Of a stretch of DNA of 64,000 nt, positions 9,459 through 18,090 are shown one piece after another; position 1 is the first letter of the stretch; each line of letters begins with the position of its first letter. The stretch is from Nocardioides massiliensis (lineage in GTDB: Bacteria > Actinomycetota > Actinomycetes > Propionibacteriales > Nocardioidaceae). The position numbers and the translations under genes were made by a program. Under the pieces are notes generated by a model. It searched no databases. It was not told where the DNA came from and saw only the letters and a list, made by a program, of their open reading frames with translations. The DNA lies in the NCBI RefSeq assembly GCF_030811215.1, contig NZ_JAUSQM010000001.1:496001-560000 (forward strand), given 5' to 3'.

Positions 9459-10370
9459 GTGCCCCTGTCCCAACAGCTCGAACTCGATCCTGACCCGAGC
9501 GCTGCGCGGACGGCGCGTGCCTGGGTGATCGAGCTGCTCGCACGCCTCGGGCGCGACGACCTCGCGGAGTCGGCGGAGCTGGGCGTGTCGGAGCTGGTCA
9601 CCAACGCCCTGCTGCACGCTGAGCCACCCGTGCGGCTCCGGTTGCGCGGCACCCGCGACCACCCGCGCATCGAGGTGCTGGACTGCTCGTCCTCGCTGCC
9701 CGCCTCGGCTGGCGCCACCGGCGGTGAGGACCAGCTCGGCAACGGCGGGCGCGGACTGGACCTGGTGGCGCTGTTCTCCCGCGCCTGGGGATCCGTCGTC
9801 GACTCGACCGGCAAGCTCGTGTGGTTCGAGCCGACCTCCGCGGAGCCCGACGGCGAGCCGGTGGTGGGCCACCACGTCGTCAACGAGGACACCTTCGCCA
9901 CCGAGCCCGAGGTCGCCGGCGAGCGGATCGCGGTGCGGCTGCTCAACTTCCCGGTCCAGGAGTGGGCGCACTTCCGCGCGATGTACACCGAGCTGCGCCG
10001 CGAGCTCCGCCTGCTCGCCATCACCCACCCCGACGACTATCCGCTGGCCACCGAGCTCACCGAGCTCGCCCGCACCGTCGACGGTCACCGGCTCCACAGC
10101 ACCGGCCACGCCAAGCTCGAGGCTGCGATCGAGGCAGGGCAGACGACCGCCGACCTGACCTACGAGGTCCCGGTGACGAGCGTCCACGACATGCCGCGCC
10201 TCGCCGGCCTGCTGCGCGAGGCGGTGCGGTTCTGCCACGAGCAGAACCTGCTGGCCTCCGCGCCGTTGGAGGAGCACGTCGAGCTGGTCGTGTGGTACGC
10301 CGACCAGTTCGTGCAGCAGGCTGCGGGCCGCGAGGCGTCCCCGTGGCGGGGCGCCGCCCGCTCCGCCTGA
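9459..10370 (+). CDS. ATP-binding SpoIIAB/RsbW-like regulatory protein
   Basis: A GHKL ATPase domain fills the first 130 residues, with the N box VSELVTNALLHAE and a G2-like GNGGRGLDLVALFSRAWG. This is the HATPase_c_2 type of anti-sigma or SpoIIE-associated regulators; there is no HisKA and no phospho-acceptor histidine. The remaining 170 residues are helical (AHFRAMYTELRRELRLLA) and may be a binding module. GTG 9459 is preceded by TGAGGA; an in-frame GTG at 9393 would add 22 residues. It is probably a signalling protein in the sigma/anti-sigma network, but no sigma factor or antagonist lies next to it. Confidence 0.75.
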   Translation: MPLSQQLELDPDPSAARTARAWVIELLARLGRDDLAESAELGVSELVTNALLHAEPPVRLRLRGTRDHPRIEVLDCSSSLPASAGATGGEDQLGNGGRGLDLVALFSRAWGSVVDSTGKLVWFEPTSAEPDGEPVVGHHVVNEDTFATEPEVAGERIAVRLLNFPVQEWAHFRAMYTELRRELRLLAITHPDDYPLATELTELARTVDGHRLHSTGHAKLEAAIEAGQTTADLTYEVPVTSVHDMPRLAGLLREAVRFCHEQNLLASAPLEEHVELVVWYADQFVQQAAGREASPWRGAARSA

Positions 10371-10395
10371 GCAACGGCTCGGTGCGCCCTGCGGC

Positions 10396-10740
10396 TCAGG
10401 CGTAGCCCAGGGCGTGCAGGGCCTCGTCGTCGATACCGAAGTGGTGGGCGATCTCGTGCACGACGGTGATCCGCACCTCGGCCACGACCTCGGCCTCGTC
10501 GCCACACATCGCCAGGGTCGGGTTGCGGAAGATGAAGATCCGGTCGGGCTCGCGGAACGTGTAGTTGCTGTCCCGCTCGGTCAGCGCCACCCCGTCGTAC
10601 AGACCCAGCAGGTCCGACGGCTCGTGCTCCGGCGGCTCGTCCTCGACCAGCACCACCACGTTGTCCATCAGCCGGGTGAGCTCCACGGGTACGCCGTCGA
10701 GCGCGTCGCTCACCAGCTCCTCGAAGCGCTCCCGGCTCAT
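10396..10740 (-). CDS. Zincin-like metallopeptidase family protein
   Basis: This short 114-residue protein carries TVVHEIAHHFGIDDEAL, an HExxH zinc motif with a third candidate ligand His/Asp in HHFGID. It matches the small 'metallopeptidase family' (DUF1025-like minimal zincins) whose structures show a metzincin-like fold. No peptidase activity has been firmly shown for the family. The ATG (MSRERFEELV) is used because family members start with this helix; an in-frame GTG lies 9 nt upstream. It is convergent with the ATPase-domain gene and divergent from tRNA-Glu. Confidence 0.85.
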   Translation of the reverse strand: MSRERFEELVSDALDGVPVELTRLMDNVVVLVEDEPPEHEPSDLLGLYDGVALTERDSNYTFREPDRIFIFRNPTLAMCGDEAEVVAEVRITVVHEIAHHFGIDDEALHALGYA

Positions 10741-10797
10741 CTCGACCACGCGTCCGAGGGTAGACTCCCCGTGCGCTGGTGCTCGCCACCGGCGCTG

Positions 10798-10870
10798 GCC
10801 CCCGTCGTCTAGCGGCCCAGGACCCCGCCCTTTCACGGCGGTAGCGCCGGTTCGAATCCGGTCGGGGGTG
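10798..10870 (+). tRNA. tRNA-Glu (anticodon UUC)
   Basis: This is a 73-nt cloverleaf. The acceptor GCCCCCG pairs with CGGGGGT (one G-U), the anticodon loop CTTTCAC gives TTC, and the T arm is CCGGTTCGAATCCGG. No CCA is encoded. Confidence 0.95.
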
Positions 10871-10909
10871 CGACACCAGGAGTGGGCGGGCTTCGTTCGA
10901 GGGGGACTG

Positions 10910-12871
10910 ATGCGGCAGGCCGTGCCCTCCTGGGTGACGCTCCTGGTCCTGTCGCTGTGCGGCATGGCCTCGGCCCTGCAGTTCACCCTCGCGATCCCCC
11001 TCCTCCCCGAGTTCCCTGACCTGCTCGGCGTCTCCACCGCCGACGCCTCCTGGCTGGTGACCGTCACCCTGCTGACCGCGGCGGTGAGCACGCCGGTGAT
11101 CGCGCGCATGGCCGACATGTACGGCAAGCGGCGGATGTTGATCGTCGCACTGTCGGCGATGGTGCTCGGGTCGCTCATCTGCGCGCTCGAGGTCTCGTTC
11201 GTCACGATGCTCGTCGGCCGCGCGCTGCAGGGCTTCGGTGCGTCCCTCATCGCGGTGGGCATCAGCATCCTGCGCGACGAGCTTCCCCCCGAGCGCGTCG
11301 GGACCGCGGTGGCGTTGATGAGCGCCACGATGGGGATCGGGTCGGCGCTCGGCCTGCCGCTCGCGGGGGTGCTCACCGACTGGCTGGGCTGGCACTCGAT
11401 CTTCTGGTTCAGCGCCGTCACCGGCGTGGCGCTGATCGTGGCGCTGCTGGTGGTGATCGAGGAGTCTCCGGTGCGGACGCCGGGCCGCTTCGACGTCGCC
11501 GGTGCCGTGCTGCTCTCGGCAGCGCTGGTGTGCCTGCTGCTGCCGATCTCCAAGGGCAGCGCCTGGGGCTGGAGCGAGCCACCCGTCCTCGGACTCTTCG
11601 CTGCTGCCGTCGTGCTCCTCGCGGCCTGGGCCCCCCTCGAGCTGCGGGTCAACCAGCCGATGGTGGACCTGCGCACCAGCGCCCGCCGGCCGGTGCTGAT
11701 GACCAACATCGCCTCGATCTTCGCCGGGATGGCGATGTTCGTGAACATGCTGGTGACCGTCCAGGTCCTCCAGCAGCCGGCCGGTGCCGGGTTCGGGCTG
11801 AGCGTCACCGCCGCGGGTCTCGCGATGGTCCCCTCCGGGCTGGCCATGGTCGTGGTGTCGCCGATCTCGGGACGGATGCTGACACGCTGGGGCGGCCGGG
11901 TCGTGCTGCTGAGCGGGTCGGCGCTGATGGCGGTCGCCTACGTCGGCCGGATCTTCTACGCCGACACCGTCACGGCCGTGGTGATCGGGTCGACCGCCGT
12001 GGGAGTCGGCACCGCCCTGGCGTTCGCCGCGATGCCGACGCTGATCATGTCGTCGGTGCCCCTCACCGAGACCGCCTCGGCCAACGGGCTCAACTCGCTC
12101 GTCCGCTCGATCGGCACCTCCCTGGCCAGCACCCTCGTCGCGGCGATCCTGGCCACGCACCAGGTCCAGGTGGACGGGGTCAGCCTCGCGTCGGGCGACG
12201 CGTTCCGGCTCGTGCTGCTCCTCGGCGCCGTCGCGTCGGTGGTGTGCGCAGGCATCTCCGCCCTCATCCCCACAGACCGGCGGACCCACCACGAGCGCGA
12301 ACTGGCCCGCACCCAGGGCCGGACCAAGCAGGAGGCGGTCATCCGGGGACGCGTCCGGCTCGCCCGGCCCGACAACAACGCCCGCGGGATGGTCCTCGTC
12401 TCGGTGCTGGACACGCGCGGCGAGCAGCTGGACTGGAGCCGCGCCGACAATGCGGGGCAGTACTCCGCGGTCCTGCCGGGGCCGGGCACCTACGTCGTCA
12501 TCGCCAACACCGTCGGGTGGGCACCGGCCGCCACCGTCATCGACTTCGCCGGCGGGGAGGTCGAGCAGGACCTCACGCTCACCGACGAGCTCACCGTCTC
12601 CGGCACCGTCACCTCCGACGGCGTGCCGGCGCCGGGTGCTCTTGTGGCGATGAGCGAGGCCGCCGGGAGCCAGGTCGGGTCGACCCACTGCGACGAGCAG
12701 GGGCGCTACACCTTCCAGCTGCCGCTCACCGGACGCTACGTGTTCACGGCGTACGACGCGCGCACCGGACGGGCCCGCGCGCGCAAGGTGCTGCTGTCCA
12801 TCGAATCCGAAATCGTCGACATCGACATCCCCGCCGGACCCGATTCGTGCGATGGGCGGGTCGTGGGTTAG
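10910..12871 (+). CDS. MFS (DHA2-type) transporter fused to carboxypeptidase regulatory-like domains
   Basis: The protein has 653 residues. The first 450 form a 14-helix DHA2-type drug:proton antiporter, with the cytoplasmic loop motif MADMYGKRRMLIVALS (motif A-like, loop 2-3) and GIGSALGLPLAGVLTDWLGW (motif C). After the last helix (LILAGISALIP-type end) come about 200 soluble residues with two beta-sandwich repeats (IRGRVRLARPDNNARGMVLV and VSGTVTSDGVPAPGALVAMS). These resemble carboxypeptidase regulatory-like or CNA-B modules and are predicted to lie on the cytoplasmic side. Typical DHA2 members lack them. The ATG follows CGAGGGGGACTG. It lies between tRNA-Glu and tRNA-Asp. Confidence 0.88.
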   Translation: MRQAVPSWVTLLVLSLCGMASALQFTLAIPLLPEFPDLLGVSTADASWLVTVTLLTAAVSTPVIARMADMYGKRRMLIVALSAMVLGSLICALEVSFVTMLVGRALQGFGASLIAVGISILRDELPPERVGTAVALMSATMGIGSALGLPLAGVLTDWLGWHSIFWFSAVTGVALIVALLVVIEESPVRTPGRFDVAGAVLLSAALVCLLLPISKGSAWGWSEPPVLGLFAAAVVLLAAWAPLELRVNQPMVDLRTSARRPVLMTNIASIFAGMAMFVNMLVTVQVLQQPAGAGFGLSVTAAGLAMVPSGLAMVVVSPISGRMLTRWGGRVVLLSGSALMAVAYVGRIFYADTVTAVVIGSTAVGVGTALAFAAMPTLIMSSVPLTETASANGLNSLVRSIGTSLASTLVAAILATHQVQVDGVSLASGDAFRLVLLLGAVASVVCAGISALIPTDRRTHHERELARTQGRTKQEAVIRGRVRLARPDNNARGMVLVSVLDTRGEQLDWSRADNAGQYSAVLPGPGTYVVIANTVGWAPAATVIDFAGGEVEQDLTLTDELTVSGTVTSDGVPAPGALVAMSEAAGSQVGSTHCDEQGRYTFQLPLTGRYVFTAYDARTGRARARKVLLSIESEIVDIDIPAGPDSCDGRVVG

Positions 12872-12903
12872 AGTTTCGCCGCTGGTCATCCAGCAAGCAA
12901 CGA

Positions 12904-12977
12904 GGCCCCGTGGCGCAGTTGGTTAGCGCGCCGCCCTGTCACGGCGGAGGTCGCGGGTTCGAGTCCCGTCGGGGTCG
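12904..12977 (+). tRNA. tRNA-Asp (anticodon GUC)
   Basis: This is a 74-nt cloverleaf. The acceptor GGCCCCG pairs with CGGGGTC (one G-U), the anticodon loop CTGTCAC gives GTC, and the T arm is GCGGGTTCGAGTCCCGT. A CCA is encoded directly after it at 12978-12980, unlike the other two tRNA genes here. Confidence 0.95.
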
Positions 12978-12985
12978 CCAACGCG

Positions 12986-13018
12986 AACAGGCCCGGACCG
13001 TCATGGTCCGGGCCTGTT
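12986..13018 (+). terminator. Hairpin after tRNA-Asp
   Basis: AACAGGCCCGGACC pairs perfectly with GGTCCGGGCCTGTT over 14 bp with a 5-nt loop (GTCAT). It is a strong stem directly downstream of the tRNA, followed by only a short T-poor tail, as is common in high-GC actinobacteria. Confidence 0.8.
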
Positions 13019-13068
13019 GCGTGTCCTGCGCCTGACGCCCCAGGGCAGGTTGTCTCAGGGCAGGTCGT

Positions 13069-13902
13069 TCAGGGCAGGTCGTCGCGGAACTGCGCGGGTC
13101 GCCCCTCCTTGCGGGCCCGCGTCGCCTCCTCGAAGTTGTCGGTCAGCAGCCGCAGGTAGAGCTGGCCGATCCCCTCGATCGGCATGTAGCTCTCCAGCGA
13201 CCCGGCCGCGATGCCGGCGTGCAGCGACCGCTTGGTCATCTCGATGCCGGGCTGCGACAGGCTCGCGATCCGCTCGCCGACCGCGACGGCTTCCTCGACC
13301 ACGGGATCCGCGAGCCGCGAGACGAGCCCGATCCGGGCCGCCTCCTCCGCACCCACGTCGCGACCGGTGAACATCATGTCGGCGGCGTGGCTGGACCCGA
13401 CCGCCCGCGGCAGCAGGTAGCTCAGGCCGAGCTCACTGGCGGTGAGACCGTTGTTGATACCGGCCGCGCGGAAGTACGCCGCCTCGGAGGCGATCCGCAC
13501 GTCGCAGGCCAGCGCCAGGCAGAGCCCGCCGCCGACGGCCGCGCCGTTGACGGCGGCGATCACCGGCTGGTGCAGGCGGCGCATCGTGGCGATGACCTCC
13601 TCCAGCACCTCCAGCGACCGCAGGGCATACCCGGGACGGCGCAGGCCGTCGGCGTACGGCGGCCGCCCGGCCGACTTCTGGTCGGCGCCGGCGCAGAATG
13701 CGCGGCCCTCCCCGGTGATCACGATCGCGCGGACGGCGTTGTCGCGGCCGAGCTCGGCGAGCTGCTGCTGGAACGGGACCATCACATCGAACGCCATCGC
13801 GTTCATCCGGTCCGGCCGGTCCAGCGTCACGACCGCGACCCCGTCGACCGGCCGGTCGACGCGGACGAACGAGCGCTCCTCGGCCCTCCTGGTTGCGCTC
13901 AC
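13069..13902 (-). CDS. Enoyl-CoA hydratase/isomerase family protein
   Basis: This 277-residue crotonase-fold protein probably hydrates or isomerises an acyl-CoA. It has the oxyanion-hole segments GRAFCAGADQKS and NGAAVGGGLCLALACDVRIA, and GLSYLLPRAVGSSHAADMMFTG near the active-site loop. The glutamate positions common to hydratases are partly replaced (LTASELGLSYLLP keeps one Glu). GTG at 13902 overlaps the stop of the upstream lipoprotein gene (GTGA) and has GGAGCGAGAA before it. It is the last gene of a three-gene operon with an acyl-CoA synthetase. Confidence 0.88.
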   Translation of the reverse strand: MSATRRAEERSFVRVDRPVDGVAVVTLDRPDRMNAMAFDVMVPFQQQLAELGRDNAVRAIVITGEGRAFCAGADQKSAGRPPYADGLRRPGYALRSLEVLEEVIATMRRLHQPVIAAVNGAAVGGGLCLALACDVRIASEAAYFRAAGINNGLTASELGLSYLLPRAVGSSHAADMMFTGRDVGAEEAARIGLVSRLADPVVEEAVAVGERIASLSQPGIEMTKRSLHAGIAAGSLESYMPIEGIGQLYLRLLTDNFEEATRARKEGRPAQFRDDLP

Positions 13903-15527
13903 TTCTCGCTCCACGCCTGGTGGTAGAGCATCATCGAGTCGACGTGCGGCACGACGCCACCGACGTGCTCGCCCCACATCACGAACTCCGGCTGCGCACC
14001 CAGCACGATCGAGGGGATGGTGGCGTTCCACTCCTCCTGGATCTGGTTGATCAGGTCCTGCTGCTCGTCCTCGGACTCGGCCGCGCCGAGCTCCTCGAGC
14101 AGCCCGTCCATCGTCTCCGAGGCGTAGCCCGCCGCGTTGGAGCGCGACTCGCTGTGGAAGTTCTCGTAGAGCTCGGGGAAGACTGCCGCGTCGGGCGTGC
14201 CGAACGACCAGCCGGCAAGGTCGAAGCTGCGCTCGGCGAAGACCCGCTGGATCATGTCGGCCGACCCGGCGACGTACTCCGGCTCGAGCTCGATGCCGAT
14301 CTGCCCCAGCATCGCCTCCAGCCCCAGGCCGGTGTTCTGCGAGACGACCTGGATGCCGAGGTAGCCGACCTTGCCGTCGAACCCGTCGGCCTTGGCCTCC
14401 TCCACGAGCTGCTTGGCCTTGTCGAGGTCGATCTCCGGCCCCGGGGCGCCGCCCCACTGCGACTCGTCGGGGAACATCTCGGTGCCTGGGAGGCCCACCC
14501 CGTTGTAGGTGCGGGCGTAGATGCCCTCGGGGTCGATCGCGTGCGCGATCGCCTGACGCACCCGCACGTCACCGGTCGCGGAGTCCTCGCGATTGTTGAC
14601 GATCAGACCGAAGCCCATGCTGACGACGTTCATCGCACCGCCGAAGCCCTCGTCGATCGCCTCCTTGGTGATGCTCGGCTCGCGGACGACGCCGACGTCG
14701 GAGCTGCCGGACCGGACGACGTCGAAGGTGCCCTCGGCGGTCTGCACGTTGTGGAAGCGCAGCTCGTCGAGCGGCGGCTCGCCACCCCAGTAGTCGGGGT
14801 TGGCCTCGAGCAGCAGCTCCTCGCTGGGCCGGTAGTGGCCGAACGTGAACGGACCGGCGCCGATGGGGGTGAACTCGGCCCCGGCGTACGCCGCGGGCGC
14901 CATGATCATGCCGGGTGCGGTGGCGAGCATGTACTCGAAGTCGACCCACGGCTCGCTGAGCGTGAACGTGACGGTGCGCTCGTCGGTGGCCTCGGTCTTC
15001 GCGACCTTGCTCGTCCACAGCGACGCCTGGCCGCCCTCGTCGGCGAGGTAGCGCTCGATGCTGCCGACCACGGCGGCGGCATCCAGCGGCGTACCGTCGG
15101 AGAAGTTGACGCCCTCGCGCAGCGTCATGGTCCACACGGTCGAGTCGTCGTTGGGCTCGAGGGACTCGGCGACGTACGGCTCGTACTCCGCCGTCTCGGG
15201 GTCGTAGCGCAAGAGCACGTCGTAGATCGCGGCCAGCTCACTGCCGCCGGAGAGACCGTTGGCGATGAGGTCGACCGGGTCCATGCTGCGCACCTCGCCG
15301 AAGGTCGAGATCGACAGCTGCCCGCCGTCCGTGGGCTCGCCGTCGAGCTGGTCGCCCACGAAGCCGATGGCGAACATGCTGCCGCCCCGGTCGGCGGTGG
15401 GACCCTCGGCGTCGTCCGAGCCGCCTCCGCCGTTGTCGGCACACCCGGCCAGCAGGCCGGCCGACAGGGCGAGGGCAGCCAGCGCCGTGAAACGGCGCCG
15501 GGTGCGGGTCGTGGTCATGGCGGTCAT
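13899..15527 (-). CDS. ABC transporter solute-binding lipoprotein, family 5 (peptide/nickel type)
   Basis: The 542-residue precursor has a twin-Arg-rich N-terminus, a hydrophobic stretch and lipobox LLAGC with Cys29, followed by a Gly/Asp linker. The body shows the SBP_bac_5 pattern: YDVLLRYDPETAEYEPYVAE, then WTMTLREGVNFSDGTPLDAA and VRQAIAHAIDPEGI. Family 5 proteins bind peptides, nickel, sugars or other solutes at the cell surface. No permease or ATPase gene is adjacent. It sits between an acyl-CoA synthetase and an enoyl-CoA hydratase with 4-nt overlaps on both sides, suggesting the solute is the carboxylic acid that the synthetase activates. Confidence 0.9.
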   Translation of the reverse strand: MTAMTTTRTRRRFTALAALALSAGLLAGCADNGGGGSDDAEGPTADRGGSMFAIGFVGDQLDGEPTDGGQLSISTFGEVRSMDPVDLIANGLSGGSELAAIYDVLLRYDPETAEYEPYVAESLEPNDDSTVWTMTLREGVNFSDGTPLDAAAVVGSIERYLADEGGQASLWTSKVAKTEATDERTVTFTLSEPWVDFEYMLATAPGMIMAPAAYAGAEFTPIGAGPFTFGHYRPSEELLLEANPDYWGGEPPLDELRFHNVQTAEGTFDVVRSGSSDVGVVREPSITKEAIDEGFGGAMNVVSMGFGLIVNNREDSATGDVRVRQAIAHAIDPEGIYARTYNGVGLPGTEMFPDESQWGGAPGPEIDLDKAKQLVEEAKADGFDGKVGYLGIQVVSQNTGLGLEAMLGQIGIELEPEYVAGSADMIQRVFAERSFDLAGWSFGTPDAAVFPELYENFHSESRSNAAGYASETMDGLLEELGAAESEDEQQDLINQIQEEWNATIPSIVLGAQPEFVMWGEHVGGVVPHVDSMMLYHQAWSEK

Positions 15528-17152
15528 CGTGCGACCTCACTCTCTCGAGAAGCGGCCACGGATGCGGACATCTCGTGCGCCGTCTTGTAGTCCGCCTTGC
15601 CGGTCACATGGCGGGGGATCTGGGGGACCTGCTGGAGCGTGCGCGGGATCTTGTAGCCCGACAGCCGGGTGCGCAGGTGGCGCCGGACGTCGTCGGCGTC
15701 GAGCTCAGCCCCGTCGCGGGTCTGCACCAGGGCGGCGACCTGCTGGCCGTACGTCGGGTCCGGCAGCCCGATCACGAGGGTGTCGTAGACGTCGGGGTGC
15801 GACTTGAGCGCGACCTCGACCTCCTCGGGGTAGACCTTCTCGCCTCCGGTGTTGATGCAGTTGGACCCGCGGCCGAGCAGGGTGAGCTTGTTGCCGGGCT
15901 CGATCTGGACGAAGTCGCCCGGGACGGCGTACCGCACCCCGTCGATGACGCGGAAGGTGCGCGCGGTCTTCTCCGGGTCGCCGAAGTAGCCCAGCGGGAT
16001 GCTGCCGCCGCGCGCCATCCGGCCGATCGCACCGACGTTGGTCTCCAGGTCGAGCACGCGGTCCTCGTCGTCGAGCACGACCGTCTCCGGACCGACGGCG
16101 ACCAGGCTGCCCTTGTCGGCGAGGGTGTCCTTCTCGATCCGGCCGTTGCCGGTCATGCCGGTCTCCGACGAGCCGATGATGTCCATGACGAGCACGCCGG
16201 GCAGGGCGGTGAGCCAGCGCTCCTTGACCTCCGCGGAGAAGATCGCCGCCGCGCTGGTGATCGTCGTCAGCGTGGAGGCGTCGTATGACCCGGACTCGTA
16301 GGCCTCGATCAGCGGGCGCGCCATCGCGTCGCCGATCAGCGAGATGGTGTTGACGCGCTCCTGCTCCACGGTGCGCCACACGGTGTCGGCATCGAACTTC
16401 GGCAACAGCACGTTGGTGTGCCCGGTGAAGAAGCGCAGGAGCATCCCCCACTGGCCGTTGGCGTGCATGATCGGGCCGAGCTGCAGGCAGGTCAGCGGGT
16501 CGAGGTCGGCCGCGCCGGCGGACTGGTCGTGCTCGGCCAGCGGCAGCTTGGTGACGAAGTCGATCCCGCCGCCGAGGGTGCGCCAGACGTCCTCGTGGCG
16601 CCACATGACGCCCTTGGGATAGCCGGTGGTGCCGCCGGTGTAGACGATGAAGACGTCGTCGGGGCTGCGCTCGCCGAAGTCGCGGGTCTCGGGCTGGGCG
16701 GCCACTGCGGCGTCCCACTCCCCCGCGTCGTACGCCGTGGGTCGCAGGCCGGTGCCGTCCTCGATCACCAGCTGGTGGCGCAGCCGCCGGTGCTTGGGCA
16801 CGACCTCGTCGAGGACGGTCGAGTACTGCGCCTCGTGGATCAGGGCGACCATCTCGGAGTTGTCGACCAGGTAGTCGAGCTCACCGCGCACGTAGCGGTA
16901 GTTGATGTTGATGGGGACCACGCGCGCCTTGAAGCAGCCGAGCATCGCCGCGACGTGCTCGGGGATGTTGCGCGCCATCAGCCCGACGTGCTCGTTGGGC
17001 TGGATGCCGGCGGCGCGGAGGTGGTGGGCGAAGCGGTTCGCCGCCGCGTCGAGCTCGGCGTACGTCGAGCGGTGGTCGCCGACGATCAGGGCGGTCCGGT
17101 CCGGGACGACGTCGACGGTGTGCTCGAACAGATCAGCGATGTGGAGTGCCAT
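15524..17152 (-). CDS. Acyl-CoA synthetase (AMP-forming, FadD-like)
   Basis: This 542-residue adenylate-forming ligase activates a carboxylate to its CoA thioester. It has the P-loop-like VFIVYTGGTTGYPKGVMWRH, the A5-type segment DIIGSSETGMTGN, and the C-terminal hinge and Lys region LLGRGSNCINTGGEKVYPEE. The 'VMWRHED' variant and overall layout fit actinobacterial FadD3/FadD19-like enzymes, which act on steroid or branched acids, but the substrate is not determined. ATG 17152 starts the operon. Its stop overlaps the next start by ATGA. It is divergent from an IclR regulator. Confidence 0.9.
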   Translation of the reverse strand: MALHIADLFEHTVDVVPDRTALIVGDHRSTYAELDAAANRFAHHLRAAGIQPNEHVGLMARNIPEHVAAMLGCFKARVVPININYRYVRGELDYLVDNSEMVALIHEAQYSTVLDEVVPKHRRLRHQLVIEDGTGLRPTAYDAGEWDAAVAAQPETRDFGERSPDDVFIVYTGGTTGYPKGVMWRHEDVWRTLGGGIDFVTKLPLAEHDQSAGAADLDPLTCLQLGPIMHANGQWGMLLRFFTGHTNVLLPKFDADTVWRTVEQERVNTISLIGDAMARPLIEAYESGSYDASTLTTITSAAAIFSAEVKERWLTALPGVLVMDIIGSSETGMTGNGRIEKDTLADKGSLVAVGPETVVLDDEDRVLDLETNVGAIGRMARGGSIPLGYFGDPEKTARTFRVIDGVRYAVPGDFVQIEPGNKLTLLGRGSNCINTGGEKVYPEEVEVALKSHPDVYDTLVIGLPDPTYGQQVAALVQTRDGAELDADDVRRHLRTRLSGYKIPRTLQQVPQIPRHVTGKADYKTAHEMSASVAASRESEVAR

Positions 17153-17208
17153 GAGACCAGAGCATCCTCAGGCCCGTGGTGCGTGTCACACTCGGTACAG
17201 CTGAGTTG

Positions 17209-17223
17209 GACATCACCGATGTC
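17209..17223. promoter_or_regulatory. Candidate IclR operator palindrome
   Basis: GACATC-ACC-GATGTC is a perfect 6-bp inverted repeat in the 95-bp gap between the divergent acyl-CoA synthetase and iclR-type genes. IclR regulators typically bind short palindromes in such gaps and repress themselves and the divergent operon. Binding is inferred. Confidence 0.4.
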
Positions 17224-17247
17224 GGACACGGGACCAGGAGGGATCGG

Positions 17248-18003
17248 ATGAGTGCCGCACGTCTCGGGGACACGCCCTCGCGAGGAGCCGCTCCCCAGCC
17301 CGGGGTGATCGCCAAGCTGACCCAGATCGTCGACCTGTTCGTCGCCGGGCCGGACCACCTGCGTCTCGACGAGATCGCCGCGCTCTCCGGCCTGCCGCGC
17401 TCCACGGCCGCCCGCACCCTGACCCAGCTGGTGGAGCTGGAGTGGCTCGAGCACGACGAGCGCGGCTACGCGCTCGGGCCGCGGATGCGCCAGGTCGGAC
17501 GCCGGGTCGAGGGGCACCTGCCGTTGCGCTCCGCCGCTGCCGACCCGCTCCACGAGCTGCACGCAGCGACCTCGGCCGTGGTCCACCTGGCGATCCTCGA
17601 CCGCGGCCAGATCGAGATGGTCGACAAGATCGGTGGGGTACGAACCTCCACGATCCCCACCACCGTCGGCACCCGCTACCCCGCCGAGACCGCCGTGTGC
17701 GGCCGCGCGATGCTGGCGAGTCTGTCGCCCGAGCGGGTCGACCAGCTGCTGACCGGCGGGCGCGCCAGCGGAGTGCTGCACGACCGGCTCAACGGCATCC
17801 GGCGACGCCGTGGCTTCGCCGTCACCACCGATGACATGCCCTGGGACCTGCGCGGGATCGGTGCGGCCGTCATCGGTCCGCACGGCCCCATCGGCGCGAT
17901 CTCGGTCGGGCTGCCCGGTCGGCACGCACCGGTCGAGAAGTTCGCACCGCTGCTGGCCCGGGCGGTCCAGCAGACCACCCAGCGCCTGCAGCGCGCCGGC
18001 TGA
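17248..18003 (+). CDS. IclR-family transcriptional regulator
   Basis: The protein has 251 residues. The N-terminal winged helix-turn-helix (about 20-75) includes LTQIVDLFV and LDEIAALSGLPRSTAARTLTQLV. The C-terminal effector-binding domain has RYPAETAVCGRAMLASLSPE and RGIGAAVIGPHGPIGAISVGLPG, typical of IclR. ATG 17248 follows CCAGGAGGGATCGG; upstream in-frame GTGs lack a ribosome site. Divergence from the acyl-CoA synthetase/lipoprotein/hydratase operon suggests it controls that operon in response to its substrate or CoA ester. Confidence 0.9.
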   Translation: MSAARLGDTPSRGAAPQPGVIAKLTQIVDLFVAGPDHLRLDEIAALSGLPRSTAARTLTQLVELEWLEHDERGYALGPRMRQVGRRVEGHLPLRSAAADPLHELHAATSAVVHLAILDRGQIEMVDKIGGVRTSTIPTTVGTRYPAETAVCGRAMLASLSPERVDQLLTGGRASGVLHDRLNGIRRRRGFAVTTDDMPWDLRGIGAAVIGPHGPIGAISVGLPGRHAPVEKFAPLLARAVQQTTQRLQRAG

Positions 18004-18039
18004 CCCGGCGACCGACCGCCGTACGTCGTACGAACGCGG

Positions 18040-18071
18040 AGGAGGCCCGGACCTGTGGGTCCGGGCCTCCT
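18040..18071. terminator. Bidirectional hairpin terminator
   Basis: AGGAGGCCCGGACC at 18040-18053 pairs perfectly with GGTCCGGGCCTCCT at 18058-18071 around a TGTG loop. It lies between the convergent iclR-type and symporter genes. The core GCCCGGACC/GGTCCGGGC is shared with the hairpin after tRNA-Asp. Confidence 0.8.
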
Positions 18072-18090
18072 GCGTAGTGGGTGCAGGCGA

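Noticed and set aside
10160-12889. Very long minus-strand open frame over the MFS gene
   Set aside because: Composition is Gly/Arg/His/Asp-rich with no domain; it is the antisense of the MFS and ATPase-domain genes.
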